From contig JAMFSC010000057.1 of the NCBI GenBank assembly GCA_026225095.1, positions 1 through 36,328 of the forward strand: DNA of 36,328 bases, read 5' to 3'. Shown here piece after piece: positions 7,220 to 16,401 of this stretch. Positions within the stretch are counted from its first letter, which is position 1, and the number at the start of each line of letters is the position of its first letter. The position numbers were made by a program, and so were the translations under genes. This DNA is from a bacterium. Its GTDB lineage: Bacteria; Acidobacteriota; Terriglobia; Terriglobales; Acidobacteriaceae. Below the pieces are notes generated by a model that was given only the letters and a program-made list of their open reading frames with translations, was not told where the DNA came from and did not search any database.

Positions 7220-9364
7220 TTACGGTCGTGGTGAAGGGGGCACAGGCACCGTCGGCGCAGTCGCCGGGTCCGGAGTCACCGTGATCGGCTTCGCGGCCTC
7301 AGGTGCCTTGGGAGCCGTCAATCCCGGAATCTTGGGATTCGTATTCACCGCATCCATCGCCGTATCCACCAGGCTGATCCCATACTGATCGAGCGTATTC
7401 GAGAGCAACTGCCGCAGGCTGGAGCGGTCTCTCGCATAAGCAGCCACCGCCGAGATCAGGTTATTCTCCGCCGTCGCCAGCGTCCTCTCCTGCGAAAGAA
7501 CATTGGCCGTCGTTGAAGCTCCGAGCTTGTACTTCTTCTGCTCCGCATCCAGGCTCTGTGTCGCAAAATCACGCGTCGCCTGCGCCGCCTGCACCTGCGC
7601 CCGGTCGTTGGTCAACGCATACTGCCCATTGATGACGTTGATGCGAACCTGAACATACAGCTGCTGCAGCCGCATCTGCGTCTGCCGGTACTCCATCTGC
7701 GACCGCTCCTGCGCCGCCTGGTTGATCCGGTTGCGTAGCGGGATGTTGATGTTCACTCCCGCCCCATAGTCCGGAGACGTATTGTTGAACGTATTCCCCA
7801 GCACGGTCCCGTAGTTCGAACTCGCAACATAACCCGCAGGACAGGCAGTAAACGAACCCGAAGTGAAGCTGGACGAACAGTTCAGGTTCGAATTCTGCGA
7901 ACCTCCGACACCCGATCCTCCGTAGAACGCATACGCATCCACCGTCGGCAGAAGCCCGTTCTTCAAGGCTCGGATCGTGATCTCGTTGTTCTTCATCGTC
8001 AACACCGCCTGCTCAATCTGCGGATTGTTGATATAAGCCTGCTGCACCAGGTCGTCGGCCGACATATCCTCCTCCGCCAGCCGCTCCAATCCCACCCGAT
8101 CCGTCGGAATCACCGGAGCATCCTCCAGCGACTTGTCGATCAGGTTTCGCGCAACCGCCTGCTTCATCAGCAACTGCTGATACTGCAGATTGGTGTTCGA
8201 AGCGATCAGCGCCTGCTTATCCGTCGCCACCGCACTGTCCGAATTCACAACGTCCAGCGGCGCCAGCGTCCCAATCTCCAACTGCTTCCGGTTATCTGCC
8301 GTCAGCTTGGTCGATTGATCGAGCGCCCGCTCCTTCGCCTGCACGTCTTCGTACGCGCTCACGAGCGCCCAGTAGATGCTCTCGACCTGCGTCACCGTGT
8401 AGATCACCTGCTGCCGGAACGCCGAGTCGGTGATCCTCCGGTTATTCTTCGCCTGGATGATGAACCGCCCATTGATCCACGTTCCAAAACCCTGGAGCAG
8501 GTGCTGCGTCGCCTGGGCCCGGAACGTCGAATTCAGCAACGGGCTATAGCTTGTGCGCTGGCTGTTCGTCGTCGTATGCGTATTGTCGAACGACACAGTC
8601 AATGCAGTTCCGGTCAGAAACCCCTGACTGTAGCCAACGTTATAGGTCGATGTGTTCTGGGCCAGCGAGCTCGTCCCCGTAATCAGCGTCGAGCTCTGCT
8701 GCGTGCTCGCCCGCTCATACGAAAGCGTTCCTGTCAGCGCCGGATCCAGCAACTCCGGAGTGGGTCCGGTACCGTTCTCGCTCAACACCAGACCCGAAGA
8801 TCCCGAACTGCTTCCACCCGAACCGCTCGTGGTACCGCCCGGTCCGCCGCCACCCGTAATCGTCTGTGTCGTTCCACCCAGCGTTCCGGTCACCAAACCG
8901 CTCGATACGCCCAAAAGCGACCCGCCCGCCTTTGCCCGCAGCAGGTCCGTATCCGCAATATCCAGGTTGATCCGCGCAATCGCAATGTCGAAGTTGTTCT
9001 CGAGCGCCAGCGCCACCGCGTCCGAAAGGCTCAAATAGAGCTTGCCATCCCGGAGCAGGTCCGTCAGCCGAGGGGTGTTGGACAGCCGCGGCAACGGGTA
9101 GTCCGTCGCCTTGTACGCCTCGAATGGGTGCCGCACACTCTGATGACGCGGCTTCGTGTAGTCCTTGGGGGTATCCCGAAGGTAAAGGGGTTCCGTCTGC
9201 ATTGGTGTCGGAGCAGTCGGCAGATCCTGCTGTCCAGCAGCCGTCGCCTGGCCTGCCGGTGTCTTTCCAACCTCTTTTTGTACCTGTGCAAATCCGGGCT
9301 GCGTCATAGTGCCCATCAGAACCAACCCAACACTCGCCGCCGCCTGTAAATCCCGTAATCTCAC
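7220..9364 (-). CDS. TolC-family outer membrane protein
   Basis: About 714 residues, longer than the usual 420-500 of TolC. The GTG start was chosen because GGAGAG lies upstream and the first 25 residues form a signal peptide ending near PGFAQ. Two OEP repeats are visible: one begins around LSLSDAVALALENNFDIAIARINLDIA, the other around NNPQIEQAVLTMKNNEITIRALKNGLLP, each with long heptad-like helices. Two extra stretches stand out: a Gly/Ser-rich loop (GGGGPGGTTSGSGG) in the first half, and a Cys-containing loop (LNCSSSF to FTACPAG) in the second, probably outside the barrel. The role would be export or efflux with an inner-membrane partner, but no partner gene is adjacent. A hairpin terminator follows the gene. 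Confidence 0.88.
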   Translation of the reverse strand: MRLRDLQAAASVGLVLMGTMTQPGFAQVQKEVGKTPAGQATAAGQQDLPTAPTPMQTEPLYLRDTPKDYTKPRHQSVRHPFEAYKATDYPLPRLSNTPRLTDLLRDGKLYLSLSDAVALALENNFDIAIARINLDIADTDLLRAKAGGSLLGVSSGLVTGTLGGTTQTITGGGGPGGTTSGSGGSSSGSSGLVLSENGTGPTPELLDPALTGTLSYERASTQQSSTLITGTSSLAQNTSTYNVGYSQGFLTGTALTVSFDNTHTTTNSQRTSYSPLLNSTFRAQATQHLLQGFGTWINGRFIIQAKNNRRITDSAFRQQVIYTVTQVESIYWALVSAYEDVQAKERALDQSTKLTADNRKQLEIGTLAPLDVVNSDSAVATDKQALIASNTNLQYQQLLMKQAVARNLIDKSLEDAPVIPTDRVGLERLAEEDMSADDLVQQAYINNPQIEQAVLTMKNNEITIRALKNGLLPTVDAYAFYGGSGVGGSQNSNLNCSSSFTSGSFTACPAGYVASSNYGTVLGNTFNNTSPDYGAGVNINIPLRNRINQAAQERSQMEYRQTQMRLQQLYVQVRINVINGQYALTNDRAQVQAAQATRDFATQSLDAEQKKYKLGASTTANVLSQERTLATAENNLISAVAAYARDRSSLRQLLSNTLDQYGISLVDTAMDAVNTNPKIPGLTAPKAPEAAKPITVTPDPATAPTVPVPPSPRP

Positions 9365-9676
9365 GATGCGCTCTCTCCTGCAATTCCAATCAAAATGCGC
9401 CGGATGATCCCGCCGCGAACACGACTTGCCTACCGGTATGCCTTTCAGACGCCCAGGTAGACCTAAAGGACTCTCAAACTTTGCCCATCGGCACAGAACC
9501 GCACCGATCGGAGGACCATTCCCGTGCAATACGCACCGCCCCCGCCCTTCGTTCCCTCAAATAATTTTTGCGGCGCCTCAAGCCGAAACACACCATCCGC
9601 ACCGCTCGCCTCGAATCGGCAGTATACCAACCGCACCCGCCTCCGCCCCTGCCGTGTTACCGTCCTGATCATCCTC

Positions 9677-10558
9677 ATGACACGCTGGAAAGCCATCCTC
9701 ACCTACGACGGAACCAACTTCCACGGCTGGCAGATCCAGCCCGATCGCCCCACCATCCAGCAGACCCTCGCCCAGGCCCTCCACTCCATCACGGGAGAAC
9801 GGGTTCTCCCCCAGGGCTCCGGACGTACCGACACCGGCGTCCACGCCCTGGGCCAGGTCGCCAGCTTCGACCTGGCGGCACCCATTCCGCCCGCAAATCT
9901 CCTCCGCGCCCTCAATCGTTCTCTCCCACCCTCCATCCGCGTCCTCTCCGTCGCACCCTCCTCCCCCCACTTCCACGCACGCCATGGCGCTCGCTCGAAG
10001 ACCTACGAGTACCGCATCCTGCGCCGCCTCGCCCCCCGCACCGAGACGATCTGCTCTCCATTCCTGGCACCCTATGTCTGGGTCTGCCCGCTCCCCCTCG
10101 ACCTCGACCGACTCAATCAGGCCGCCACCCACGTCCTCGGAACCCACGACTTCACCAGCTTCGCCGCCCTGAACCCAGACCAATCCACCCGAGAGGCCAC
10201 CGCCGCCGTGAATCTCTCCACCGAGGACCGCCGCGTGCCTCATCCTTCGTGCTCCTCCGAAGAGTCGGATTCCACAGACCCCATAAGCCCCCCCCGCCCC
10301 ACGCCGAACACCCGCACCATCCACACCTCGACATGGACAGAAAGCCGCACTGAGGCGAACCATCTCCTGATCTACAGCGTCACCGGCTCCGGCTTCCTCC
10401 ACCACATGGTCCGCAACCTCGTCGGGACCTTCGTCGAAGCCGCCTCTGGCCGCCTCTCACCCGAAGCCATCCCCGCCAGCCTCGCCGCTCAGGACCGCCG
10501 CACCGCCGGACCCACCGCTCCACCCCAGGGGCTTTTCCTCGTCGAGGTTCACTACTGA
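9677..10558 (+). CDS. truA: tRNA pseudouridine(38-40) synthase
   Basis: A 293-residue TruA homologue, which converts uridines 38-40 of the tRNA anticodon arm to pseudouridine. The start at ATG gives the family N-terminus (TRWKAILTYDGTNFHGWQ). The catalytic aspartate is D52 in GSGRTDTGVHALGQ. The region HFHARHGARSKTYEYRI and the C-terminal SGFLHHMVRNLVGT are also typical. An unusual low-complexity insert rich in Ser, Pro and Thr occupies about residues 180-215. The frame is open upstream to 9524, but that extension has no TruA similarity. The stop TGA overlaps the next ATG (TGATG), indicating translational coupling to the peptidase. Confidence 0.95.
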   Translation: MTRWKAILTYDGTNFHGWQIQPDRPTIQQTLAQALHSITGERVLPQGSGRTDTGVHALGQVASFDLAAPIPPANLLRALNRSLPPSIRVLSVAPSSPHFHARHGARSKTYEYRILRRLAPRTETICSPFLAPYVWVCPLPLDLDRLNQAATHVLGTHDFTSFAALNPDQSTREATAAVNLSTEDRRVPHPSCSSEESDSTDPISPPRPTPNTRTIHTSTWTESRTEANHLLIYSVTGSGFLHHMVRNLVGTFVEAASGRLSPEAIPASLAAQDRRTAGPTAPPQGLFLVEVHY

Positions 10559-11739
10559 TGCCCACCGCAGCCCACGCCCAGCTCCGCGTCAGCCGCCTCG
10601 CCGCAGCCCTCCCCGTTCACCGGGCCTTTCACTGGCTCCATCTCCACCAGCCGCAGCTGCGCATGTGGCTCCTCGAACTCCTCACCATCCCCGCCCCTCC
10701 CTTCGGCGAGTCCGCACGCGCCCAGTGGTTCCTCGACCGATTCCAATCCCTCGGCCTCACCAACGTCCATCTGGACCAGGCCGGGAACGCCCTCGCCGAA
10801 CTCTCTTCCGCCGATGCCGCTCCCAACGGCCCCGTCACCCTCCTCTCCGCACACCTCGACACCGTCTTTCCACCTGGAACCCCCACTACACCCAGCGAGA
10901 CCGGATCTCGCATCCTGGCCCCCGGTGCCTGCGACAACGCCGCCGGCCTCACCGCGCTGCTGGGCCTCGCCGCAGCCCTCCGCCACGCCAACATCACCCC
11001 GCCCACACCCATCCTCTTCGCTGCCAACGTCGGGGAGGAAGGAGAAGGCGACCTCCGCGGTATGCGCCATCTCTTCTTCGAGGGCCCCTACAGAGACCGC
11101 ATCCGGGCGGCAATCGCCCTCGATGGCGCCGGAACCGGCCCCGTCGTCACCCGGGCCCTCGGCAGCCGACGTTTCCGGCTCACCGTCACGGGCCCCGGCG
11201 GCCACTCCTGGACCGATGCCGGGGCACCCAACCCCATCCTTCTACTCGCTCACGCCCTCTCCGCCCTCGCCACCGTCCCCTTGCCCAACGTGCCGCGCAC
11301 CACCCTCAACATCGGCCAGGTCTCCGGAGGAACGAGTATCAACTCCATTCCCGAATCCGCCACCGCACTCCTGGATCTTCGCTCCACCGACGCCGCCCAG
11401 CTCCAGGCAACAGAATCCGACCTCCGCACCACGCTCGCGCCCCATCCAGTTCTCATCGAGGTGATCGGAGACCGGCCCGCAGCCAACCTCCCCGACGACT
11501 CCCCTCTGCTCCGCACCCTCCGCGCGGTTGACCGCCACCTTAGTCTCCGCACCGAACTCCGTATCGGCTCGACCGACGCGAACATCCCCCTCTCCCAGTC
11601 CATTCCCGCATTGGCGATTGGCACCGGAGGCACCGGGGGTGGGATCCATACCCTGGCCGAGTGGTACGACCCCACCGGCCGCGAACTTGCCCTCCGCCGA
11701 ATCCTCCTCACCCTCCTGGCCACGCTGCCCTCCGCCTAG
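10558..11739 (+). CDS. M20-family metallopeptidase (carboxypeptidase/aminoacylase type)
   Basis: A 393-residue dinuclear zinc hydrolase of the M20 family. Ligands can be read in order: H99 and D101 in SAHLDTVF, the bridging D126 in GACDNAAG, the catalytic/ligand pair E160-E161 in VGEEGEGD, and a late His in GGGIHTLAEWYD. The lid or dimerisation domain (RFRLTVTGPGGHSW) sits between the two halves of the catalytic domain. The family cleaves small peptides or N-acyl amino acids; the exact substrate cannot be read from sequence. It has no signal peptide of normal shape, so a cytoplasmic location is likely. It starts inside the truA stop codon and should share its transcript. Confidence 0.92.
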   Translation: MPTAAHAQLRVSRLAAALPVHRAFHWLHLHQPQLRMWLLELLTIPAPPFGESARAQWFLDRFQSLGLTNVHLDQAGNALAELSSADAAPNGPVTLLSAHLDTVFPPGTPTTPSETGSRILAPGACDNAAGLTALLGLAAALRHANITPPTPILFAANVGEEGEGDLRGMRHLFFEGPYRDRIRAAIALDGAGTGPVVTRALGSRRFRLTVTGPGGHSWTDAGAPNPILLLAHALSALATVPLPNVPRTTLNIGQVSGGTSINSIPESATALLDLRSTDAAQLQATESDLRTTLAPHPVLIEVIGDRPAANLPDDSPLLRTLRAVDRHLSLRTELRIGSTDANIPLSQSIPALAIGTGGTGGGIHTLAEWYDPTGRELALRRILLTLLATLPSA

Positions 11740-12038
11740 CCAGAGCGCGCCCGTTGCCCTTTGTGTCATCGCCACGCGCCATCCCCACAGGTTGGACACC
11801 GACGCGCAGATCGCCCTCTTCTTACCCATTTCCTCGGGAGTCATCCGTAGCTTGGGGGCATTTGTTCCCGTCGTCCTCCTCCCCCCGGCAAAGCCCTTTA
11901 CACCTCTGCCCATCCCAAGGGACCGTCGCCAATTCCCACCTTGAACCACCGCCAGGAATCCACAGCCCCACCCCCTCTGTTCCCCTGCAAATCCCCGCCG
12001 ATGACCTGAACTCACGCGGATTTACGCAGGAGGATGCC
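11740..12038 (+). other. Intergenic stretch, no feature recognised
   Basis: About 300 bases separate the M20 peptidase from the next TPR gene. No start with a ribosome binding site, convincing hairpin terminator or copy of the repeats found elsewhere was seen. Its composition (C-rich on the plus strand) is like the neighbouring coding DNA, and open frames on both strands run through it without recognisable protein features. Confidence 0.5.
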
Positions 12039-12791
12039 ATGTTTCAAGCAAATCGTCTCTCGAGCCCCTTCGCAGCCCTCGCACTCCTGGTGGCATTCGC
12101 TTCTGCTCCTGCCCAATCCGCGCCCGGCCACACCGCCCTTGCCCAGGGCAATCAAACCGTCTCCGTTGCCAGCCTCCTGGTCTCCGAGAAGGCCTGGAAG
12201 CACCTCGATAAGGCCATCGAAGCCAATCGTATCCACCGCGAAGACGATTGTGAGCAGGAACTCGCCAAAGCCTTCGCTGCGACCCCCCGCTTCCCCCAGG
12301 CCTACCTTCTCCGTGCCGCCCGTCACATCGTCGCCCGGCAGTTTCAAGCTGCCATCGACGACGTCCTCAGCGCACGCAGGATCGATCCCCACGCCACCTG
12401 GTCCACCACCCTGCTCGCGGGAGCAGAAAACAGCCTCGGCCGTTTTCAGGACGCGCTGGCCGTGCTCGACACCCTGTACGGACCCGAGGTGAATTCCTGG
12501 CAGTTTCAGTTCGAAAAAACCCGCGCCCTGGTCGGCACCCAGGATGTAGCCGGCTCCCTGCGCTGGAGCGCGGCCACCCTCCGCACCGCGCCCCCCACCA
12601 AGCTTGACGCCCACCTACTCCGCGCCGACGCTCTCAACCTGGCACACCGCACCGACGAGACCATCGCCGAACTGGAACTCTACCTCGCCTCCCCGCTCCC
12701 CCAGGAGCACCGCACCGAGGCGCTCAGCATGCTCGAGCGAATCGGGCAGAAGACCCAGAGCAACACCTTGGCCAATATCGCCTCCCGCTAA
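12039..12791 (+). CDS. Exported tetratricopeptide-repeat protein
   Basis: About 250 residues. The start is fixed by GGAGG five bases before the ATG and by the signal peptide (FAALALLVAFASAPAQSA). The mature part has weak TPR-like helix pairs, for example WKHLDKAIEANRIHREDDCEQELAKAF, then AYLLRAARHIVARQFQAAIDDVLSA, and a late pair around TDETIAELELYLA. Proteins of this kind usually act as scaffolds in the periplasm; the partner is unknown. The next gene begins 68 bases later on the same strand. Confidence 0.8.
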   Translation: MFQANRLSSPFAALALLVAFASAPAQSAPGHTALAQGNQTVSVASLLVSEKAWKHLDKAIEANRIHREDDCEQELAKAFAATPRFPQAYLLRAARHIVARQFQAAIDDVLSARRIDPHATWSTTLLAGAENSLGRFQDALAVLDTLYGPEVNSWQFQFEKTRALVGTQDVAGSLRWSAATLRTAPPTKLDAHLLRADALNLAHRTDETIAELELYLASPLPQEHRTEALSMLERIGQKTQSNTLANIASR

Positions 12792-12859
12792 ACAGATCGA
12801 CGCTTGTTGAAATAGTCCGCACTTCCAAACCGACGCCACTCTGCGCTATCGTGGCTGTC

Positions 12860-13333
12860 ATGCGGACATCCCTTCTGCTCACTCTGTCGCTCCTTTGCGC
12901 CTCCGCCCTGGCCCAAACGGTTTCCCCAGTTAAGCGCCAGCCCACCCCGGCCCGGGTCGTCGAAGAGCACATGGCTGCCTTCAGCACCTGCGACTGGCCT
13001 CGTCTCATGGCCCAGTTCCCCGATAACGTCGAGTTCTTCGGCCCCAACGGCCAGGTGGTCCGCGGCAAGACCGCACTCGGCCAGATGTTCGCCCAGGTCG
13101 TCAAACCGCCATCCCAGGGTGGCACCTGCGGCCTCAAGGTCATCGCGGAACACACCTTCGTCGTCGGCGATACCATCAACGTCCAGTGGCGAGCCGACTC
13201 CCCCCTCCTCAAAGAACCCTACCGCGGAGCCGACGCCTACGAGACCCACGACGGTCTCATGGCAGCGCAGGTCACGACCTGGAATCCAGCCGAACTCAAG
13301 TGGAAGGTTCCTCCCTCGCCATCCCGCCGATGA
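12860..13333 (+). CDS. Exported SnoaL-like (NTF2-fold) protein
   Basis: About 157 residues with an N-terminal signal peptide (MRTSLLLTLSLLCASALAQ). The mature domain has the layout of a SnoaL-like or DUF4440-type NTF2 fold: an N-terminal helix (VVEEHMAAFSTCDWPRLMAQF), then VEFFGPNGQVVRGKTALGQMF, then beta strands ending KVIAEHTFVVGDTINVQWRAD. This fold is used by small polyketide cyclases, isomerases and many proteins with no known function. An alternative GTG start lies nine bases upstream. No ribosome binding site is obvious for either. The role is unassigned. Confidence 0.75.
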   Translation: MRTSLLLTLSLLCASALAQTVSPVKRQPTPARVVEEHMAAFSTCDWPRLMAQFPDNVEFFGPNGQVVRGKTALGQMFAQVVKPPSQGGTCGLKVIAEHTFVVGDTINVQWRADSPLLKEPYRGADAYETHDGLMAAQVTTWNPAELKWKVPPSPSRR

Positions 13334-13365
13334 CGGACTCATCCACCGATCCGGAGCTTCCTTCG

Positions 13366-13371
13366 TATACT
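13366..13371 (+). promoter_or_regulatory. Candidate -10 element, possibly leaderless lacI-type gene
   Basis: TATACT ends eight bases before the ATG of the LacI-family gene. There is no Shine-Dalgarno sequence. If this is the -10, transcription would start at or next to the start codon, giving a leaderless message. No clear -35 is visible. Confidence 0.35.
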
Positions 13372-13379
13372 CACCCTAA

Positions 13380-14537
13380 ATGGTGAGAAACCCAGATGGA
13401 ACTTCATCCCCCGTGCAGCCGAAGCTCAATCACGCCCCGCTGCCCTCCACATCGCGGGTCAGCCTCAAGATGCTCGCCGAACATCTTGGCCTGAGCCCAT
13501 CCACCGTCTCGTTCGTTCTCAACAACGTTCCCGGTCGCTCCATCCCCGAATCCACCCGCGAACGCGTCCGCGCCGCCGCCCGCACCTTCAACTACCAACC
13601 CAGCCTCATCGCCCGCAAGCTACAGGGCCAACGCGTCAACACCATCGGCATCCTCCTTCCCGAACTCGGCGAAGGCTATCACTCCCAGGTCATCAGTGGA
13701 GCGGGCAACTACCTCGTGCACGAGGGCTACCTGTACTTCACCGTCCATCACCGGCACTCGCCCGATCTCGTCCGAACCTATCCTGAACTGCTCGACGCAC
13801 GCGGAGTCGAAGGCATCCTCGCCATCGACACCATGCTCGAGACCGCCCCATTCCTTCCCACCGTCCTCGTCGCCGGCCACACCGAGCTTCCCGGCGTCAC
13901 AAACGTCGCCCTCAACAGCATGCTGGGAGCCGAGCTTGCCCTCGGTCATCTCCACCAGCTCGGCCACCGCGAGATCGTCTACATGCGCGGCCAGCTCTTC
14001 AGCGCCGATTCCATCCTCCGCTGGGACGCAACCCTCGCCGTCGCCCGCAACCTCGGTCTGCAGATCCCCGAAGAGCGCATCATCCGCCTCGAGCAGGACT
14101 CACACTCCCCAGAGATCGGCTACCCCGGCGTCCGCAAGATCCTCGAAGCCGGCACCCCCTTCACCGCTGTTGTCTGTTTCAACGACGTCTCCGCCATGGG
14201 AGTCATCCGGGCTCTCAGCGACTTCGGCCTCCGCATTCCCGAAGATGTCTCCGTCATCGGCTATGACGATGTCCAGTCCGCCGCCTATCACGTGCCCAGC
14301 CTCACCACCATCCGGCAACCCCTTCAGAGGATGGGAGAGATCGCCGCTCGAACCCTTCTCGACAAGCTCTCCGGCAAACCGACCCCGGCACTGATCTCGG
14401 TCGATCCGGAACTGATCGTTCGCGAGTCGACCGGTCCGGCCGCGAAGAACCGAAGCAAGACCGCGCGGACAAGTGACGGACCTCGTGAGACGTCCCTGTC
14501 CCGAAAGCGCCCGACCACGAGCCGAATGACCTCCTGA
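13380..14537 (+). CDS. LacI-family transcriptional regulator
   Basis: A 385-residue DNA-binding repressor or activator. The N-terminal helix-turn-helix and hinge are clear: VSLKMLAEHLGLSPSTVSF then the hinge region ending NYQPSLIARKL. The periplasmic-binding-protein-like sensor domain starts at NTIGILLPELG and ends near SLTTIRQPLQRMGE. About 25 N-terminal residues precede the helix-turn-helix, and the C-terminus carries a basic, low-complexity tail (RSKTARTSDG, LSRKRPTTSR) not usual in the family. Such regulators normally sense a sugar and control hydrolase or transport genes. The GH3 and GH30 genes a few kilobases downstream are natural candidates, but this is inference. Confidence 0.93.
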   Translation: MVRNPDGTSSPVQPKLNHAPLPSTSRVSLKMLAEHLGLSPSTVSFVLNNVPGRSIPESTRERVRAAARTFNYQPSLIARKLQGQRVNTIGILLPELGEGYHSQVISGAGNYLVHEGYLYFTVHHRHSPDLVRTYPELLDARGVEGILAIDTMLETAPFLPTVLVAGHTELPGVTNVALNSMLGAELALGHLHQLGHREIVYMRGQLFSADSILRWDATLAVARNLGLQIPEERIIRLEQDSHSPEIGYPGVRKILEAGTPFTAVVCFNDVSAMGVIRALSDFGLRIPEDVSVIGYDDVQSAAYHVPSLTTIRQPLQRMGEIAARTLLDKLSGKPTPALISVDPELIVRESTGPAAKNRSKTARTSDGPRETSLSRKRPTTSRMTS

Positions 14538-14554
14538 TGGACTAAGCTGTCTCC

Positions 14555-15070
14555 ATGATGTTAGTCCGCTACGCTCTTGCCCTTCTTCTCGTGCTTCCCT
14601 GCGCCGCTCAGCAGGTCTCAACCCCCACCCAGGGAGTTCTGCCTCCCGCCGAGATCCAGCAGCTCATGCCGCCGTCGGTATTCTTCCAGGGGCAGTCTGC
14701 CACAACACAGATCCGCAACAGCTTCGGCGTCCGCTTCCCCGATGGCGGTCTAACCCTCGCCGGCCTTGTCGACACGGGTGGCTACTCCACGGCCATCCGT
14801 GGCCGCTACCAGTTCTATCTCCTCCTTGACACCGCCATCGAGTTCGGCTCGCGGAAGCTTACCCCGGGAGCCTACGGCTGCGGCTTCCTTCCCGACGGTG
14901 CTCTCCTGGTCATGGACCTGGGTGGAAACGACATCTTCCGCATGCCCATCCTCCACGACGCCGCGCTCCCCCGTCCCCGCCCCTTGCAGATCATCTCCGG
15001 TCCAGCGCAAGGCGAGTTCCGCCTCTATCTCGGCCGCGATTTCATCACATTCCATCAACTACGCAAATAA
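14555..15070 (+). CDS. Exported protein of unknown function
   Basis: A 171-residue protein with a signal peptide (VRYALALLLVLPCAAQQ). The mature part is beta-rich and contains SFGVRFPDGGLTLAGLVDTG, RYQFYLLLDTAIEFG and GAYGCGFLPDG. It lies 17 bases after the LacI-type gene on the same strand and could be read from the same transcript. I have the impression that similar proteins are common in Acidobacteriaceae, but I cannot name a characterised family and assign no function. Confidence 0.75.
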   Translation: MMLVRYALALLLVLPCAAQQVSTPTQGVLPPAEIQQLMPPSVFFQGQSATTQIRNSFGVRFPDGGLTLAGLVDTGGYSTAIRGRYQFYLLLDTAIEFGSRKLTPGAYGCGFLPDGALLVMDLGGNDIFRMPILHDAALPRPRPLQIISGPAQGEFRLYLGRDFITFHQLRK

Positions 15071-15180
15071 TCTGATGAGCCACTTGAACTCCATCGATTC
15101 CAGTCTCAGCCGAGGAGACCGGTTCACCATCTGTCCCCTTACAAACTCCCTTGCTCAAATCTTTCATTCGTAGCGGTCCC

Positions 15181-16401
15181 ATGCTCCCAGCTCATCGTCG
15201 TCTGCATCTCGGCATCGCCCTCGCCATCCTGATCGGCTCCCCGGCCGCCAGTTCGGCCCAGGCAACGGGCCTCACTCCGCAGGATCACGCCCGCCGCGCC
15301 AACGAGTTCCTCAAGGCGAACCAGCCCGCGAAAGCCATTCCCGAGTTTTCAGCTCTCGTCGCCGCGCAGCCCGAGAACGTCGACGCTCAGGCCAATCTGG
15401 GAGTTCTCCTGTACTTCCAGGCCAGGCACAGCGAAGCCGAACCGCATCTTCGCAAGGCCGTTCAACTCCACCCCAACCTCCCCAAGATCCAGGCACTTCT
15501 TGGCCTCTGCGAGTACCGGCTCGCGAATCTGACGGCCGCTCGCACCGACCTCCTGGCCTCGGTTAGCAAACTGACAGACGCCAAGTTTCGCAAGGACGCC
15601 GGCCTCGCTCTCATTGAGATCGAAACCGCTCTCGGCAATCTCTCCGAAGCCGCCGTCACCGTCGACCAGCTCCGAACCCAGTCGCCGCAGGATCCTCAGA
15701 TCCTCTACGCCGCCTACCGTATCCACAACGATCTCGCCGGAGAGTCGCTTCTCAGCCTCTCCCTCGCCGCCCCACAGTCCGGACAGATGCAGCAGGCCAT
15801 CGCCCATGAGCTCGAGCGTATCCGTGACCTGTCCGGCGCCATCGCAAGCTTCCGCAAGGCCATCGCCGCCGACCCCAACCTCCCCGGCATCCACTTCGAA
15901 CTCGCCGAAGCCCTCCATAGTTCGGACAGCCAGTCCGACCGCGCCGCATCCGAACAGGAGTACGCCCTCTCCCTCGAAAAGAACCCGCGCGAGGTCCAAG
16001 CCGCCGTGCGCCTCGGCGACCTCCACGCCGACCGCGGAGATCTCGACGGAGCCGCCACCCTCTATCAGCGAGCCCTGACCCAGCAACCCGGCAACGCCGA
16101 CGCCTCCATCGGGCTCGCGCGCGTCTTCAGCGAGCGCAACGACAACGAAAAGGCCCTCCCCCTCCTCCAGCAGGTCATCGCCGCCGACCCCACCAACATG
16201 CTCGCCCACTTCCGCCTCAGCGCCCTCTATCGCAAGATGCACCGCCCCGAAGACGCCCGCCGCGAGCTCGCCGAATACCAGAAGTACAAGGCCATCAAAG
16301 ACGGTCTACGTCAGGTCTACGCCTCCATGCGCATCGAATCACCACACCATGCGGCAGACGACACAACGACCGACGCCGCCCCCCGGAAGGTTTCCAATTA
16401 G
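15181..16401 (+). CDS. Exported tetratricopeptide-repeat protein paired with CRTAC1-type gene
   Basis: About 406 residues. A signal peptide (LHLGIALAILIGSPAASSAQ) is followed by multiple TPR motifs, for example NEFLKANQPAKAIPEFSALV, AQANLGVLLYFQARHSEAEP, AIASFRKAIAADPNLPGIHF and LYQRALTQQPGNADASIGLA. This is a protein-protein interaction scaffold, probably periplasmic. The start is the ATG at 15181; a TTG 30 bases upstream is also in frame and neither has a strong ribosome binding site. The 3' end overlaps the next gene by 53 bases in a different frame, which points to coupled translation and a joint function. Confidence 0.88.
   Translation: MLPAHRRLHLGIALAILIGSPAASSAQATGLTPQDHARRANEFLKANQPAKAIPEFSALVAAQPENVDAQANLGVLLYFQARHSEAEPHLRKAVQLHPNLPKIQALLGLCEYRLANLTAARTDLLASVSKLTDAKFRKDAGLALIEIETALGNLSEAAVTVDQLRTQSPQDPQILYAAYRIHNDLAGESLLSLSLAAPQSGQMQQAIAHELERIRDLSGAIASFRKAIAADPNLPGIHFELAEALHSSDSQSDRAASEQEYALSLEKNPREVQAAVRLGDLHADRGDLDGAATLYQRALTQQPGNADASIGLARVFSERNDNEKALPLLQQVIAADPTNMLAHFRLSALYRKMHRPEDARRELAEYQKYKAIKDGLRQVYASMRIESPHHAADDTTTDAAPRKVSN

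Noticed and set aside
12724..13342. Minus-strand frames opposite the SnoaL-like gene
   Set aside because: No domain, no start signals; the plus-strand frame has a signal peptide and an NTF2-like pattern.
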